From contig OW203992.1 in the NCBI GenBank assembly GCA_934047225.1, forward strand, positions 20,759,501 through 20,823,500: a DNA stretch of 64,000 nucleotides, given 5' to 3'. The notes beneath the pieces were generated by a model that saw nothing but the letters and a program-made list of their open reading frames with translations, was not told where the DNA came from and searched no databases. A program made the position numbers and the translations under genes. Source of the stretch: Ypsolopha sequella. Its lineage: Eukaryota > Arthropoda > Insecta > Lepidoptera > Ypsolophidae. How positions within the stretch are numbered: the first letter of the stretch is position 1; every line of letters begins with the position of its first letter. This document shows positions 21,472-31,900 of the stretch, piece after piece.

Positions 21472-23610
21472 CATCTACTGTCCCTCCCCGCCAGCGACCC
21501 ACCGGTCGCGCTGGGCAGCGCGACTCGGCGGGCCGGCCTCACCGCTCTCACCACGGAATAGCCAACTCCAACCTGCGCTGCCACATGCTCTTCTGAATAG
21601 CATGTCGGTTACTGCTCCTCAAGTCCAACTTGTTCCAACTTCTTATCTTATGGTGTCTTTCTGATTCAGTCTTTAAAATTGTAAGGGACTGTGGGCATGG
21701 AAATTGCTGTGTTTTATAGCTTATTCCTATTATTTCTATAGAATCCTGGGTTATTAGGCGCAAAACACAGCAATGGAAGAAAATGCTCTTACTTCCATAT
21801 AAAGACAGAATCAGGCAGAAGTGTTTGGGCAAAAGAGGGCAGTGTAATAACGACAAGATGTTGTCGCTCTACAAGAACAACTGAAGCCTTGATATCGCAA
21901 TATAACTGACGACTAACGTTGCAACGGACTGATATGAGAGAAACCTAGTGAATAGTGAACTGGCGATACACGCAGGTAACCTAGTAGGCTATACTTCATT
22001 CATGGCACAAGGGAGGCATATTTTACAATCGAAATTATGTCCAGAATATTGAAAAATTTGTTACGATACTCACTGCCCGAGAGGTTTTAAAACTTTCTTA
22101 ATAATTGAAAATTCGTCCCAATTTTCTAACGGGCAATTTCGGGTGGAGTCCGTAAAATGATGTAAATTATTTTCTAGAAATATAGCATTAAACCAATTTT
22201 AACAGTAGTCAGCGACTGAATTTTATAAAAAATCTCCTACTTTTACCAAATATGATAAGATCATCTTGAAATTTTACACAATTAAAAAATCATTAATAAC
22301 ATTTTCGCGGGTAGATTAATTTGTTTCAATTCTGTAACTAATTGAATACTAGGGTTTAAAAGGATCGACGATAACATAGATCTTACGATGTTTATTTCGA
22401 GACGAATTGTGCTTAAATAGAAAATGAATGATTGGCGATGGTGCTATGAAAACTATGTCACGTTTCAAACACGTTCAAAATCGCGGTTCATGACATGATC
22501 TTCATCTGTAGCTGTCACTAAGTAGGATGGGTATGCGCTTTCTTTGATTTCATTTTGAGCCGACGTCATCCGTGTGCCATCAAGTTGCGTTTTAATCGGG
22601 GAGTCACTCGGGCGGGGTAGGTTCTGTATCGCGTAGTTTGACAGAATTGCATCATCTCATCCCAGATCGTTGTGATCGAGAGCCGGTAGTGCTTGCATCA
22701 GTAGTCGTAGAGCCGCATCGTCATCAGTAGAGCTAAGCTTGCAGATATTGGCAAGCCCCTAAGCAAACTGCAAATTTTCCGCCTCTAGATCACCTCCCAT
22801 GATTTGTCAACTTTTTTGAATATCTGTAGCATTTGTTATGCGTAGTTTTGATAAACTTATTTCACATTCCTCTGAAATAGCTGATCACTCGCCCAGTAGA
22901 GTAGACAGTAATGCTTGATTCAGTTTGCTTAGCGAGGCCATCGAAGGTGCGACACCTCATTATTCCATCAGGTATTAGTAGCGGTGAGTTTACGAAGTTA
23001 TGGCGGAGAGGGATTTCAGCCCACTCTTTTATTTAAATACGTAGACCTAAGTGAATGTGTGCAATATAATCCGATGTTACGTTAGGTGTTAGTGAGCAAC
23101 AGTATAATCTCCTGGTTTTCATATAATGTCAACTCGTGGCGCTCATAAATTATAAATTGCTGATAATGACGTCTGTTTAACTAAACATATTGATTGTGAG
23201 TAATGACAATATAGCAAGATAATAGCCTATTAATGCTGCAGTGACCTGTTTTAAAATATCAATATTTTAATCGAGCTGTGTAATTTATTAGATTCAAGGT
23301 GTATGCATTTTCCTCCCAATACTTAAATAATTATGTGGTGTTGCAAGTGATGTCTAAAGCCTGTAGATATTGTACACGTTCAGCAGTTTGTATAAAGTGT
23401 CGTTTATTAATACGCTTCCCTCCCTTACTTGTGTTCTAGCGAGCTGTCCACCCACCGTTGTAAATATACATAAATATGTTCAATATGTATAAGCTGTAAA
23501 TACCAGATTTTAATGTAATGTAATATATAATATTTATTCAAGCTAGTGCCAAAGCATTTTAAAATCCTTCAGCTATTGTATGTACAGAATAAAGGGTACG
23601 GAGGCTACTG
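21472..23610 (+). other. Probable 3' UTR of the PDZ gene
   Basis: GC-rich sequence follows the stop for about 80 bp and then becomes AT-rich without any convincing frame. A candidate polyadenylation signal AATAAA lies at 23588-23593, and another AATAAA-poor stretch precedes it. The length of the UTR is inferred only from this signal. Confidence 0.4.
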
Positions 23611-23826
23611 GCAGTTATACATTTTAATATTTACTTAATGTACGCCTACATTATACTATTGATTGCTGAAGTCACTGAATACGCTTTAAACAATTAGGAT
23701 TTGAGCATAAATTTCAAGATTTTAATTTAGTATCTAATTACACATTGCATAGTTAGATAATTGAAAGTTTTAAATATATTTTCACATCAACAATGGATAT
23801 GTACACTTGTAGGATTGTATTTTCAG

Positions 23827-24061
23827 TACATAAGGAGAAGTTTAATCAACCGCCCGAATTCATACTGGAGATTGATTTTTCGAGAAAAAAAATTTTTGCT
23901 CCATACTGCTTATACTAGGAATTGTATTTGAACTAGTCCAGTCCGTATGGGAACAAAAATTTTTTTTTTGGAATCGAATTTAGGATCATTGAACCTTGTT
24001 TCCGATCACTAACCGAGTCTCCAGTATAAATTCGGTGGGTGATTAAATTTCACCTTGTGTA
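23827..24061. repeat. Foldback MITE, M1-related subgroup
   Basis: The ends TACATAAGGAGAAGTTTAATC and GATTAAATTTCACCTTGTGTA mirror each other loosely. The inner blocks CCGAATTCATACTGGAGA and TCTCCAGTATAAATTCGG mirror closely. The middle AAAATTTTTGCTCC pairs with GGGAACAAAAATTTTT. A longer relative with the same inner and middle parts lies at 54453-54843. Confidence 0.8.
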
Positions 24062-24929
24062 TTACATTACCCTATTCTTGTTAATGAATAAGTGAATTTT
24101 CTTTTAAACAAAAAAGTATTTTAAAACCAGGCATCTGCCAATACAGGACAAATGAGTGAAAAAGTTTTATCACTTTTAACTGCATATTCTTTTAACAAAC
24201 TACATTACCTAAAATCTGAATAAATGATCTAAAAATAATATGCACTGAAACAATATATTTTGTACGAATAATTATAGTTAATTTTAACTTATATCTAATC
24301 GTATTCATAAATTAATTACGGATAAGTTTGTATGGATTACACTTTCGTGATATCCAATTTGTAAAGGGCGCCCGCTTCGCTGGGCCCTTAAATTTGAGTC
24401 AATTGATTATTTATTGTATTGAACACCCTATATCATTTTGTATGTGAAATCGAAAGCAATTTAACGTGTAGGGAAGAAAAGTTATTTTAATATAGTTGTC
24501 ATTTTCAACTTACACATATGTTTCCTTTATCACCAATTTGTTGGAAAATAATAATCTTCAAAGGTCACGCGTTGAGCGACAAGTATCCTAAATAATAATT
24601 ATTATTATAAGCCGTCCATTGATTTCGAGTTGTTTTATTTGGAAGGCTATGAGGAGATTTACTTAAAATTTCTTTAAAGAACAACATTGACAGAGTGGAA
24701 CTAACGCAGTTCTGTAAGAAGATCTATGTTGTAGTCTGTTGTTAAGTTTGTCGTTGATGACAAAAATATATTGTTATCTAGATACTTTTGACTTTTATTC
24801 TTCAGCTTTCCTAAATTTTAGGGTTCCGTAGGGGGTCCCGAAAATGTGAAGATGGAGCCGTTCTGTGAGTCTTACACGTCCGTACCATAAAATAAGCCGT
24901 ACCTTAATTTGACTTGTCTTCGGAGCGCA
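24062..24929. other. Non-coding stretch
   Basis: AT-rich, with a short GC-rich motif (AGGGCGCCCGCTTCGCTGGGC near 24,366). Near 24,820 it has a GGGTTCCGTAG-type phrase that I associate with widespread lepidopteran repeats. No gene. Confidence 0.35.
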
Positions 24930-25173
24930 GTTGAATTCGCTTAAGGTGTGTTAATTCAAAAACCATTTCGAGATTTATGTTTAATAAGCCGTATTTTGGA
25001 ACTTGTGGTCTAAAAAACCTCATGATGATGAATGTTTTTACAAAAAAGCTGCAACTTCCATTTGCCTTCGTGTGTCGTCACTTGAGAAATGGCTGTTTAG
25101 AAATGTGTCCTTTGCAATTAAGATAAATTTATAATCATATGCTTCCGACTCGATTTTACAGCCGGGTGACAGA
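24930..25173 (+). repeat. Interspersed repeat L, copy 2, left part
   Basis: It aligns with 12,055-12,310. It is broken exactly at ACAGA, where the Copia LTR starts, and resumes at 31,630 with a second ACAGA. This pre-existing repeat is the target of the Copia insertion. Confidence 0.85.
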
Positions 25174-25344
25174 TGTTAGGTTTCCGTACACATAGTCTGC
25201 TATCTAAATAAATACAACAGTACAAGAGGTAATATCAGCAATGTATTCACATTGAGAGTTCTCTACAGAGTGTGTCACATAAGGACAAACCATAAACTAA
25301 TACAGGCAATAGATAATAATGTGATGTGCCAGTCATTACCAACA
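25174..25344 (-). repeat. Copia 3' LTR (intact copy)
   Basis: Begins TGTTAGGTTTCCGTACACA and ends CATTACCAACA. It is the intact one of the two LTRs, 171 bp, and is flanked on the left by the ACAGA duplication. Confidence 0.95.
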
Positions 25345-25352
25345 CTCCTCCT
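25345..25352 (-). other. Copia polypurine tract
   Basis: On the minus strand GGAGGAG sits directly before the 3' LTR. This is the expected place and composition for the plus-strand DNA primer of an LTR retrotransposon. Confidence 0.75.
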
Positions 25353-25361
25353 AACAACACA

Positions 25362-26873
25362 TTAGTTGATTCCGAGGCTGCTTCGCAATTTGAAGAGTCG
25401 TGGACCAGCTACTGCCTTTGTTAGTAAATCTGCGTCCATGTTTTCTGTTGGACAATATTCGACTTCTAAGATTTTCTCTTGAATGCAGTCTCTTATGAAA
25501 TGCACTTTCAAGTCGATGTGCTTCGACTTCGAAGTTACCATAGAATTTTTGCTTAGCTTCAGGGTAGCTTGATTATCGTTCTGGATGACTATTCTTTGGT
25601 AGATCATCCCTAAGTCTTTGTATAGTCCTTTTAGGTGGATGGCCTCTTTTGCTGCTTCAGTTAAAGCAATGTATTCTGCCTCTGCTGTCGATAGAGCGAT
25701 GCTTTTTTGCTTTCTGGTCATCCAGCTCACTGCTGTTCCTGCATATTTGAAACAGTAGCCAGAAAATGACTTTCTGTCTAGCTTGCATGCGCCCCAATCT
25801 GCGTCAGCCATTCCATACAAGGCATTTCCAGTTTTCTTGAAAGTTAAGCCAACACTCCTTGTTCCTTTAAGGTAACGTAGTACTCTCTTTGCGCACTTGA
25901 AGTGTTCGTCACTATAACAGTCATTAAACTGAGACAGGTAACTAACGGCAAACATTATATCCGGCCTCGTCGCCACTGCTAAGTACATCAATGTACCAAT
26001 TATGTTTTTATAGGGGATATCTTTTCTCTCCCCAGCTTCGCTTTTCTGTAGCGTAAGGCCTGGCTCCATGGGTGTAGATGTGGACTTACAGTCTTCCATG
26101 TTGAACCTTTTTAGGGTGTCTTCAATGAACTTATCTTGGTTCAGTTTGATTCCATCCTTTGTATAAGTCACATCTATTCCAATTAGACGTTCTGGTCTTT
26201 TCAGATCCTTTAGTTCGAACTTCTTGTTTAGCAGGTCCTTAATCTCCTTAAGTTTCTGAGGACACGAGTAGGCAATCAGCAAGTCGTCGACATAGATGGC
26301 GAGGATTATCTTTACTCCTCCTTTCGCCAGAATGTAAACACATGGATCATAGCTTGATGCCACAAATCCTAAAGCTTTCAGTTCTGTGTCGAGTTTCTTG
26401 TACCACTGCCTCCCTGCCTGTTTGAGTCCATATAGAGCCCTTTTCAGTAGGCATACTTTTTCGTTGTCTATATTTTTTATATCTTTCAGCATATTTGATG
26501 TCTTGTTGTACATAGTCAGATCGTCTTTTTCGCTCTCTTCAATCAGTATTTCTGTCAAATAGTCTTCTAGGTAGTTTGGGTATTTCATTATTATGTTTTC
26601 TTCTAGTTCCCCATTTAGATAAGCCGTAGTCATATCCATTTGGTTTAGATCAAGGCCTTCTTCTACTGCTATTCCAAAAACAGATCTAATTGAGCTTAGT
26701 TTAGCCACGGGAGCGTAAGTTTCATTATAGTCTACGCCCGGTCTCTGTGTAAATCCCCGTGCAACGAGTCTGGCTTTCTTCGTAATGCTGTTGTCTGGTC
26801 CCGTTTTATTTTTCAGAACCATCTTGAAGTCTATGACTTTCATATTTTTGTCTTTTTTTTGACTATTTTCCAT
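25362..26873 (-). CDS. pol: Copia reverse transcriptase-RNase H part of pol
   Basis: A 503-codon frame. The start shown is only the frame boundary, because the natural protein continues from the integrase frame. RT landmarks: KARLVARGFTQRPGVDY (about 33-50), the first catalytic Asp in QMDMTTAYLNGEL (about D80), LKRALYGLKQAGRQWY (about 143-158) and the active-site YVDD (194-197). RNase H follows with ADADWG (about 356-361) and the ALSTAEAEY helix (about 393-401), and the protein ends with a DLLTKAVAGPR-type tail. All key residues are present and there is no internal stop. It overlaps the upstream frame by 34 bp in a different register; see the frameshift finding. Confidence 0.95.
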   Translation of the reverse strand: MENSQKKDKNMKVIDFKMVLKNKTGPDNSITKKARLVARGFTQRPGVDYNETYAPVAKLSSIRSVFGIAVEEGLDLNQMDMTTAYLNGELEENIIMKYPNYLEDYLTEILIEESEKDDLTMYNKTSNMLKDIKNIDNEKVCLLKRALYGLKQAGRQWYKKLDTELKALGFVASSYDPCVYILAKGGVKIILAIYVDDLLIAYSCPQKLKEIKDLLNKKFELKDLKRPERLIGIDVTYTKDGIKLNQDKFIEDTLKRFNMEDCKSTSTPMEPGLTLQKSEAGERKDIPYKNIIGTLMYLAVATRPDIMFAVSYLSQFNDCYSDEHFKCAKRVLRYLKGTRSVGLTFKKTGNALYGMADADWGACKLDRKSFSGYCFKYAGTAVSWMTRKQKSIALSTAEAEYIALTEAAKEAIHLKGLYKDLGMIYQRIVIQNDNQATLKLSKNSMVTSKSKHIDLKVHFIRDCIQEKILEVEYCPTENMDADLLTKAVAGPRLFKLRSSLGIN

Positions 26874-29341
26874 GTGCCGTTCTTGACATGTGCTCGTATT
26901 TCGGTCTTTATAGCATCACGCCAATATTCGTCACTTTCGTCTTCGTTGAACAGGTAAGATTCTTCAATGGTCTCTGATGGGTCTGTCTGGTAAAGCATAT
27001 AATCCTTCGTCCATGCAGGTGGGTGGATGTCTCTTTGCGGCCTCCCATTCTCTTGTAAACTTGTACTCTCGGGCATGTCTACAACTGAAGTTTCGTCTAT
27101 TGAGGTAGCATTGTCACCGGAATCATTAGGATTTATAATTGTATCACCATTTTTGTTTTCAGTAAATTCGACTTCTATCAGTTGTACCTTTTTCTTCTTC
27201 TTTTTGTTCTTTTTTGTTATATTGATGTTCTTTTCTTTTTCAGAACTCTGCGGGTGTACCTGTTTTTCTCCGTCTATTAGGTTTTTATAGTCCTCGTCTT
27301 TGTTTTCTTCAAAGTACATCTTTTCTATTACTTTTATATCCCTGCTAATAACCACATTGTTTTCTTCCGGTATGAATACTCTAAAAGCTTTGGCCGTCGT
27401 CGAGTATCCGACGAATAATCCCTCTTTTGTCTTTTGTGTCAGTTTTCCTCGTCTATTTTTTTTTAAGATGAAGGTTTTTCTGCCGAAAACATGGAGGTGG
27501 TTTCCGGATGGTGTGCGGTCGAGGTATCTTTTGAAGGGTATTTCTCCTTTGAGAGCTTTTGACGGGCTTCTATTTATCAGGTAGTTTGCAGTACTAACTG
27601 CTTCGGCCCATAGTTTTTTGGGTGCGTTTGCTTCTATCAGCAAGCATCTGGCTTTATCCAGCAAGGATCTATTTTTTCTCTCGCTGATGCCATTTTGTTG
27701 TGGCGTGTATGTTGCCGTCAACCTTCTGTGGATTCCATGCGTCTTGAGGAAATCATCGAACTCTTTATTTCGGTATTCTGTTCCGTTGTCCGATTGAAGT
27801 GCTTTTATCTTCCTGTTGTGCAAGGTTTCCACTTCAGATTTATATTCCTTGAACTTGTCAAGTACCTCGCTCTTTTTCTTTAGGAAGTATACATGGCAGT
27901 AACGTGTATGATCGTCAATGAATGTTACGTAATATTTTGACCCTGCTAAAGTCTCGCATTCAAAAGGTCCACACACATCACTATGTATTATTTCTAGCGG
28001 TTCCTCTGCGTATGTATTTTCGTGTGATGGAAATGGTGATTGGGTCATTTTGCCTTTGATGCAGGTTTCGCAAGTTTCCATTTTACCTTGCAAGTCCAGA
28101 CCGTATATTAGCTCCTCTTTCGCCAACTTCACCAAGTCCTTTTCATTTATGTGGCCGAGTTTTCGATGCCATTCCATAATATCTTTGTTTTTATTTTGCA
28201 CGATATTTGCAGAGTTGTTGTTGACCTTATTGTCAATGTCAAAATCTAGAAAGTAGAGTCCATTTTTTCTTTGTGCTGTCAGTGTCATGTCACCTTCTTT
28301 GTCTACGATGAAGGCCTTATCTTTCTCGAATATGACCTTCTTTCCTTTATCGGTTATTTTCCCGACTGACAGAAGGTTTGTTGACAACTCGGGAACAAAC
28401 AAGCTGTCCTTGATATCGATCGATCCATGATTGTTGATGATGCGGACATTTCCTTTTCCTTCGATTTGACTTGTGTGATGATTTGATGCCAACTTTAGAG
28501 TGCCTCTCTCGGGGTTCAGATTTGAGAACATCGTTTTGTCTCCACACATGTGCGACGAACAGCCGCTATCTAGACACCAAACTTTTTCTGATGTTGTTGA
28601 TGATACGCTATTCAGGCAGACGTTGAGGTTGCTGTTCTCAACCGTTTTTCCTTTGCTTTTCTTATTTCTCCAACATGCTTCGGTAGTGTGGCCTGACTTT
28701 TTGCACTTTTTGCAGTATTTGCGCTGTTTATTTTTAGTGTAATACGCTTCAGAGCTTTCAGGTTGATCATTTTCATTCCTAGCCTGGTATTCTTCAAGAA
28801 TTTTTATTTTCAGGTCTTCAGGTTTTGGTAAACAATCTCTCGACTCTATAGCAATGCGGAAGTTTTCGAATGACGTTGGCAGACTGTAGAGTAACATGAT
28901 GCTGAGTAGTTCTGCAGGTATTTGGATGTCCATGTCGGTTAGCTTGTCCACGATGTCCATGAAATTGTTAATGTGATCACGAATGTCTTCATTTGTCGTC
29001 ATTCGTTTCAGAATTAACTGTTTCAACAACGTGGCTTTCCTTGCTGGTCCGGAACTTTGGTAAGTACTTTTGAGTTTATCCCAAACAGATTTTGATGTGA
29101 CGCAGGTCTTCACTTGTTTTAGTTCAGACGGTGACAGTAAAAGAATAATCTCGGCTCTTGCCTTCGAGTCTTCCTTTTTGTATGCCGCTTGCGCCGCAGC
29201 ATCCGCTTTTGGATCCAGTACTTTTTCGCCGCTTACTAATTCCCATAATTCATTTTTTATGAGCACGGCCTCCGCCTGCAGGCACCAGGTGTCATAGTTG
29301 GTTTTGTTTAGAACCTCTATGTGTCGGTAGGTGGATCCCAT
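26840..29341 (-). CDS. gag-pol: Copia gag-protease-integrase polyprotein
   Basis: An 833-codon frame from an ATG 39 bp inside the 5' LTR. Gag occupies the first 200 residues (UBN2/DUF4219-like start, NKTNYDTWCLQAEAVLIKN). A CCHC zinc knuckle follows (C210, C213, H218, C223), then protease with DSGCSSHM (D258). Integrase has an HHCC zinc finger (H392, H397, C424, C427) and a DD35E core at D455, D518 and E554 (HSDVCGPF, QSDNGTEY, NGISERKN). The frame ends in the integrase-RT linker at NGTWKIVKKK, where an A8 tract shifts the register. Everything needed for capsid formation and integration appears intact. Confidence 0.95.
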   Translation of the reverse strand: MGSTYRHIEVLNKTNYDTWCLQAEAVLIKNELWELVSGEKVLDPKADAAAQAAYKKEDSKARAEIILLLSPSELKQVKTCVTSKSVWDKLKSTYQSSGPARKATLLKQLILKRMTTNEDIRDHINNFMDIVDKLTDMDIQIPAELLSIMLLYSLPTSFENFRIAIESRDCLPKPEDLKIKILEEYQARNENDQPESSEAYYTKNKQRKYCKKCKKSGHTTEACWRNKKSKGKTVENSNLNVCLNSVSSTTSEKVWCLDSGCSSHMCGDKTMFSNLNPERGTLKLASNHHTSQIEGKGNVRIINNHGSIDIKDSLFVPELSTNLLSVGKITDKGKKVIFEKDKAFIVDKEGDMTLTAQRKNGLYFLDFDIDNKVNNNSANIVQNKNKDIMEWHRKLGHINEKDLVKLAKEELIYGLDLQGKMETCETCIKGKMTQSPFPSHENTYAEEPLEIIHSDVCGPFECETLAGSKYYVTFIDDHTRYCHVYFLKKKSEVLDKFKEYKSEVETLHNRKIKALQSDNGTEYRNKEFDDFLKTHGIHRRLTATYTPQQNGISERKNRSLLDKARCLLIEANAPKKLWAEAVSTANYLINRSPSKALKGEIPFKRYLDRTPSGNHLHVFGRKTFILKKNRRGKLTQKTKEGLFVGYSTTAKAFRVFIPEENNVVISRDIKVIEKMYFEENKDEDYKNLIDGEKQVHPQSSEKEKNINITKKNKKKKKKVQLIEVEFTENKNGDTIINPNDSGDNATSIDETSVVDMPESTSLQENGRPQRDIHPPAWTKDYMLYQTDPSETIEESYLFNEDESDEYWRDAIKTEIRAHVKNGTWKIVKKKTKI

Positions 29342-29366
29342 CCTTTATTTTTGTAGGATAACCACG

Positions 29367-29377
29367 CTCTGCTACCA
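29367..29377 (-). other. Copia primer-binding site for initiator tRNA-Met
   Basis: Three bases inside the 5' LTR the minus strand reads TGGTAGCAGAG. This is complementary to the 3' end of eukaryotic initiator tRNA-Met including CCA (established knowledge of tRNA-iMet ends). The next bases diverge, so the pairing would be about 11 bp. Confidence 0.8.
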
Positions 29378-29380
29378 ATT

Positions 29381-29486
29381 TGTTAGGTTTCCGTACACAT
29401 AGTCTGCTATCTAAATAAATACAACAGTACAAGAGGTAATATCAGCAATGTATTCACATTGAGAGTTCTCTACAGAGTGTGTCACA
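29381..29486 (-). repeat. Copia 5' LTR, first part
   Basis: Matches the intact LTR from its TGTTAGG start up to GTGTGTCACA and then breaks into foreign sequence. The remaining part is at 31557-31629. Confidence 0.95.
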
Positions 29487-29685
29487 CACAAATTATAGAG
29501 GGATACTACGTATCAGATAGCCCTCTCGCCTGTAGTTAACCTCAGACACGTCTTCTGCCTCCTGATTGGCTGGGGGAAAACGATATATCACTTTTTTTAT
29601 TATTCACATCTTATTGTGTAGGCCAAGACACCAACTCTAAACAGCCATATTAAAAAAAAAAGCAGGGAGGCAGACCTTTCGTTTT

Positions 29686-29757
29686 TCATAGGACTAAAAT
29701 TGCACAAAAGTTGGAAAACCTTACGATTTTTCCTACTTTTGTGCATTTTAGTCCTTA
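29686..29757. repeat. Hairpin near the end of the THAP-bearing insertion
   Basis: GGACTAAAATTGCACAAAAG and its near-mirror CTTTTGTGCATTTTAGTCC form an arm of about 25 bp with a short loop. It is about 200 bp inside the left end, so it may be a subterminal structure of the element or a small nested MITE. Confidence 0.7.
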
Positions 29758-31161
29758 AATGAAACAAAATTAGATACGAAATAAAACAAATCTATCTATT
29801 TTATTACCTTTTTAATTTTTTTATATTATATTTAAGTAAAGCTTTTGCTTGCATATGCTGCAAGTTTTTGACATTTTCCAAACGAAATACATCTGCGCCT
29901 CTTAATATTTTGTTAATGAATGACATTACACCAGCTAAAATTTGCCAGTCTGACTGTTATTTCCAATGATTTTGATGTTGAGGATTCTGAAAATAATTGA
30001 AAATTGTTAATAAATTATAATTTATTTATTTACACACGCAACAATAATACACAAAAGATAACAAATAAACCACAAGAAATGAAAAAATATTAAAAAAAAC
30101 AAAAACCTGACGGCATGAAAAATTGTGAACTTAAAATTTTCGAACTTAATAAATGAACTGAAAGGATAGAAACAAGTAAAAATAAAATATTAAATTATAA
30201 TATTAATCAATAAGTATATCATCAGGGAACAGTGCAAATGGGGAGTTCGGGTGAGTGCTCTTAATTAAGAAACATGCACATGAAAAAACCTACATGATAA
30301 ATATAATAATGCTATATAATATGGTATAAAGATTTTAAATATAATAAGTCAATTTAACTATACCTGAATATCGATAATCGTGTTGAAAACTTGTAACACC
30401 TTTTTGGTTCTTCATAATTGGAGGAGTTTCAATAGAAGTCACACTCTGTTCAAATTGAGCAGGCTCAAGTGCTTATAATGGTGTGTGATCTAAAAATTAT
30501 AAAAATTCTTAACATCTTCAGTTCAGCCAGCACTATAATATAAACAAGGTGGCTTAGCTCACATAAATTAATGTATATAATAATAATTCATAAGCCGCAT
30601 AAGTCCGTCTTCACCCATACCATTGCAGAACAGGGAACGGAGGTAAGCTTATTTTGTACAGAGAGTGTAAGAGAGAATGAGAGATACATACTCTCTCAAA
30701 AGCCTGCTGCTGCTCCCCATGCAATTCTTTATCCCTATATGTGCATATTCACCAATCACTGTGATACTTAACACAATTACAATTTCAATACAAAATGCCT
30801 GGATTAGTTAATCCACTGTCACTGTATAACAAGATTAGCACCAACAACAATTACTCTGACCAAAATAAATGTAAGTAGGTAGGTACCTGTTGAAGTTCCC
30901 ATGGTATGAATAGTTTTTTTTTTGTGGAGGTTGTTCATGATTTGACGCGGCATATGAATGTTCATTGTGCCTCTTCCTGGCATAGCTATGATCAGCTGTT
31001 GGATAATAATTCTCTGTGGACATATAAAGATAACAATGAATATTAGTGTTAAAATGAGATACCTATTAATACTACACATAATAAGTAGGTAGCAAGTTTA
31101 TTCTTACTAGTCATTCTTACCAGAATGAACTGGTTGGCTGGTTGATGGACTGGTTATTTCT

Positions 31162-31311
31162 TTAGCAGTAAATAATGCTGTGTAAGCATCGTCCAAAAGA
31201 CGTGATTTCCATTTGTCTTTTGAGTCTTCTCTCAGAATTTGGGAATTTATGTAATTTAACGTCCTTTCGTGTATTATTGCATCCCGGCACACAACACTTA
31301 TCATAACGCAT
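31162..31311 (-). pseudogene. THAP zinc-finger start, truncated by frameshift
   Basis: After a consensus-like acceptor (GATTGTAG) an ATG opens 49 codons beginning MRYDKCCVPGCNNT, followed by LHKFPNSERRLKR and a stop. C-x4-C (CCVPGC) followed by the LH-FP motif is the first half of a THAP domain, the DNA-binding module of P-type transposases and of host THAP proteins. The frame loses the expected Trp and C-x2-H. The next frame carries KDKWKSRLLDDA at the right place, so a one-base shift after LKR probably broke it. Further exon-like pieces follow (donor GTAAGA after HSG at about 31,126; exon about 30,889-31,018 starting ENYYPTADHSY). Confidence 0.6.
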
Positions 31312-31556
31312 TCCTACAATCACAATGTCACAGAGAAACAGTAAGTATTTAATGTAAATTGCACGAAAAAATATTTTTACGCCAATTTCTCGATATTCTC
31401 AACGACAACAAACAAACAAAATGGCGTCTTGATCTAGAGGAGAAGGCCGGGGTAGGAGAGGAGAGGAGGGGGAGAAATGTCATGTATCATTTTCCCAAAA
31501 AAAAAAAAAGTCAAAATACGTGTCCGAAATATTTTGTTCCTTGATTAGGGCCCGTG

Positions 31557-31629
31557 GTGTCACATAAGGACAAACCATAAACTAATACAGGCAATAGATT
31601 ATAATGTGATGTGCCAGTCATTACCAACA
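31557..31629 (-). repeat. Copia 5' LTR, second part
   Basis: Resumes with the duplicated GTGTCACA and continues ATAAGGACAAACCATAAAC to the terminal ACCAACA, matching the intact LTR at 25,271-25,344. Followed by the second ACAGA target duplication. Confidence 0.95.
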
Positions 31630-31634
31630 ACAGA

Positions 31635-31900
31635 CGAGTAGACAGACAGAGACAGACCACTTTTTTATAAGCAAAATCATCACAATCAGTATAATGTCTA
31701 ATTATATAAGTGGCGTCACATTAGACAATTCTTTAAAAAATCGGAAAAAGATAATGGTTAATTTAAATAACAAAATAATTAAAACTATGTCCTAAAATAA
31801 CGTAAATTTTCCAAAAATAATAAAAAAAACCTTTTAGGAATTAAGCTATGGGAATAGCTCGTCTATCCCCTAGTGTGGGGTGTCGTTGGATAGGTAATTT
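31635..31900 (+). repeat. Interspersed repeat L, copy 2, right part
   Basis: Continuation of the repeat split by Copia. GAGTAGACAGACAGAGACAG and CACAATCAGTATAATGTCTAA match 12,310-12,400, and AAGCTATGGGAAT matches near 13,118. Confidence 0.8.

Larger units (their letters stand above)
29487..31556 (-). mobile_element. 2,070-bp insertion with THAP remnant (probable P-type element)
   Basis: This segment interrupts the Copia 5' LTR and is flanked by an exact 8-bp duplication GTGTCACA (29479-29486 and 31557-31564). Eight-base duplications are typical of P and hAT transposons. Its ends both read CAC outward-in, but only weak terminal repeat similarity is visible. Just inside the right end, on the minus strand, is a spliced-looking coding start with a THAP-type zinc finger, as in P-element transposases. 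No catalytic domain is recognisable, so it is non-autonomous or a deletion derivative. A perfect-looking hairpin lies near the left end (29,686-29,757). Confidence 0.75.
25174..31629 (-). mobile_element. Copia LTR retrotransposon (with nested insertion)
   Basis: TG...CA-bounded LTRs of 171 bp, a 5-bp target duplication ACAGA (25169-25173 and 31630-31634), a primer site, a polypurine tract and a full set of gag, protease, integrase, RT and RNase H domains in Copia order identify a Ty1/copia element in minus orientation. Without the 2,070-bp insertion in its right LTR it would be about 4.4 kb. The empty site is visible in the other copy of repeat L at about 12,300 (GATGACAGATGAGTAGAC). The two LTRs look almost identical over the shared part, so integration was recent. 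Only one inactivating indel was noticed in the coding region. Confidence 0.96.

Noticed and set aside
27027..28742. Several plus-strand frames across the Copia coding region
   Set aside because: They are antisense shadows of the gag-protease-integrase frame and contain no domains.
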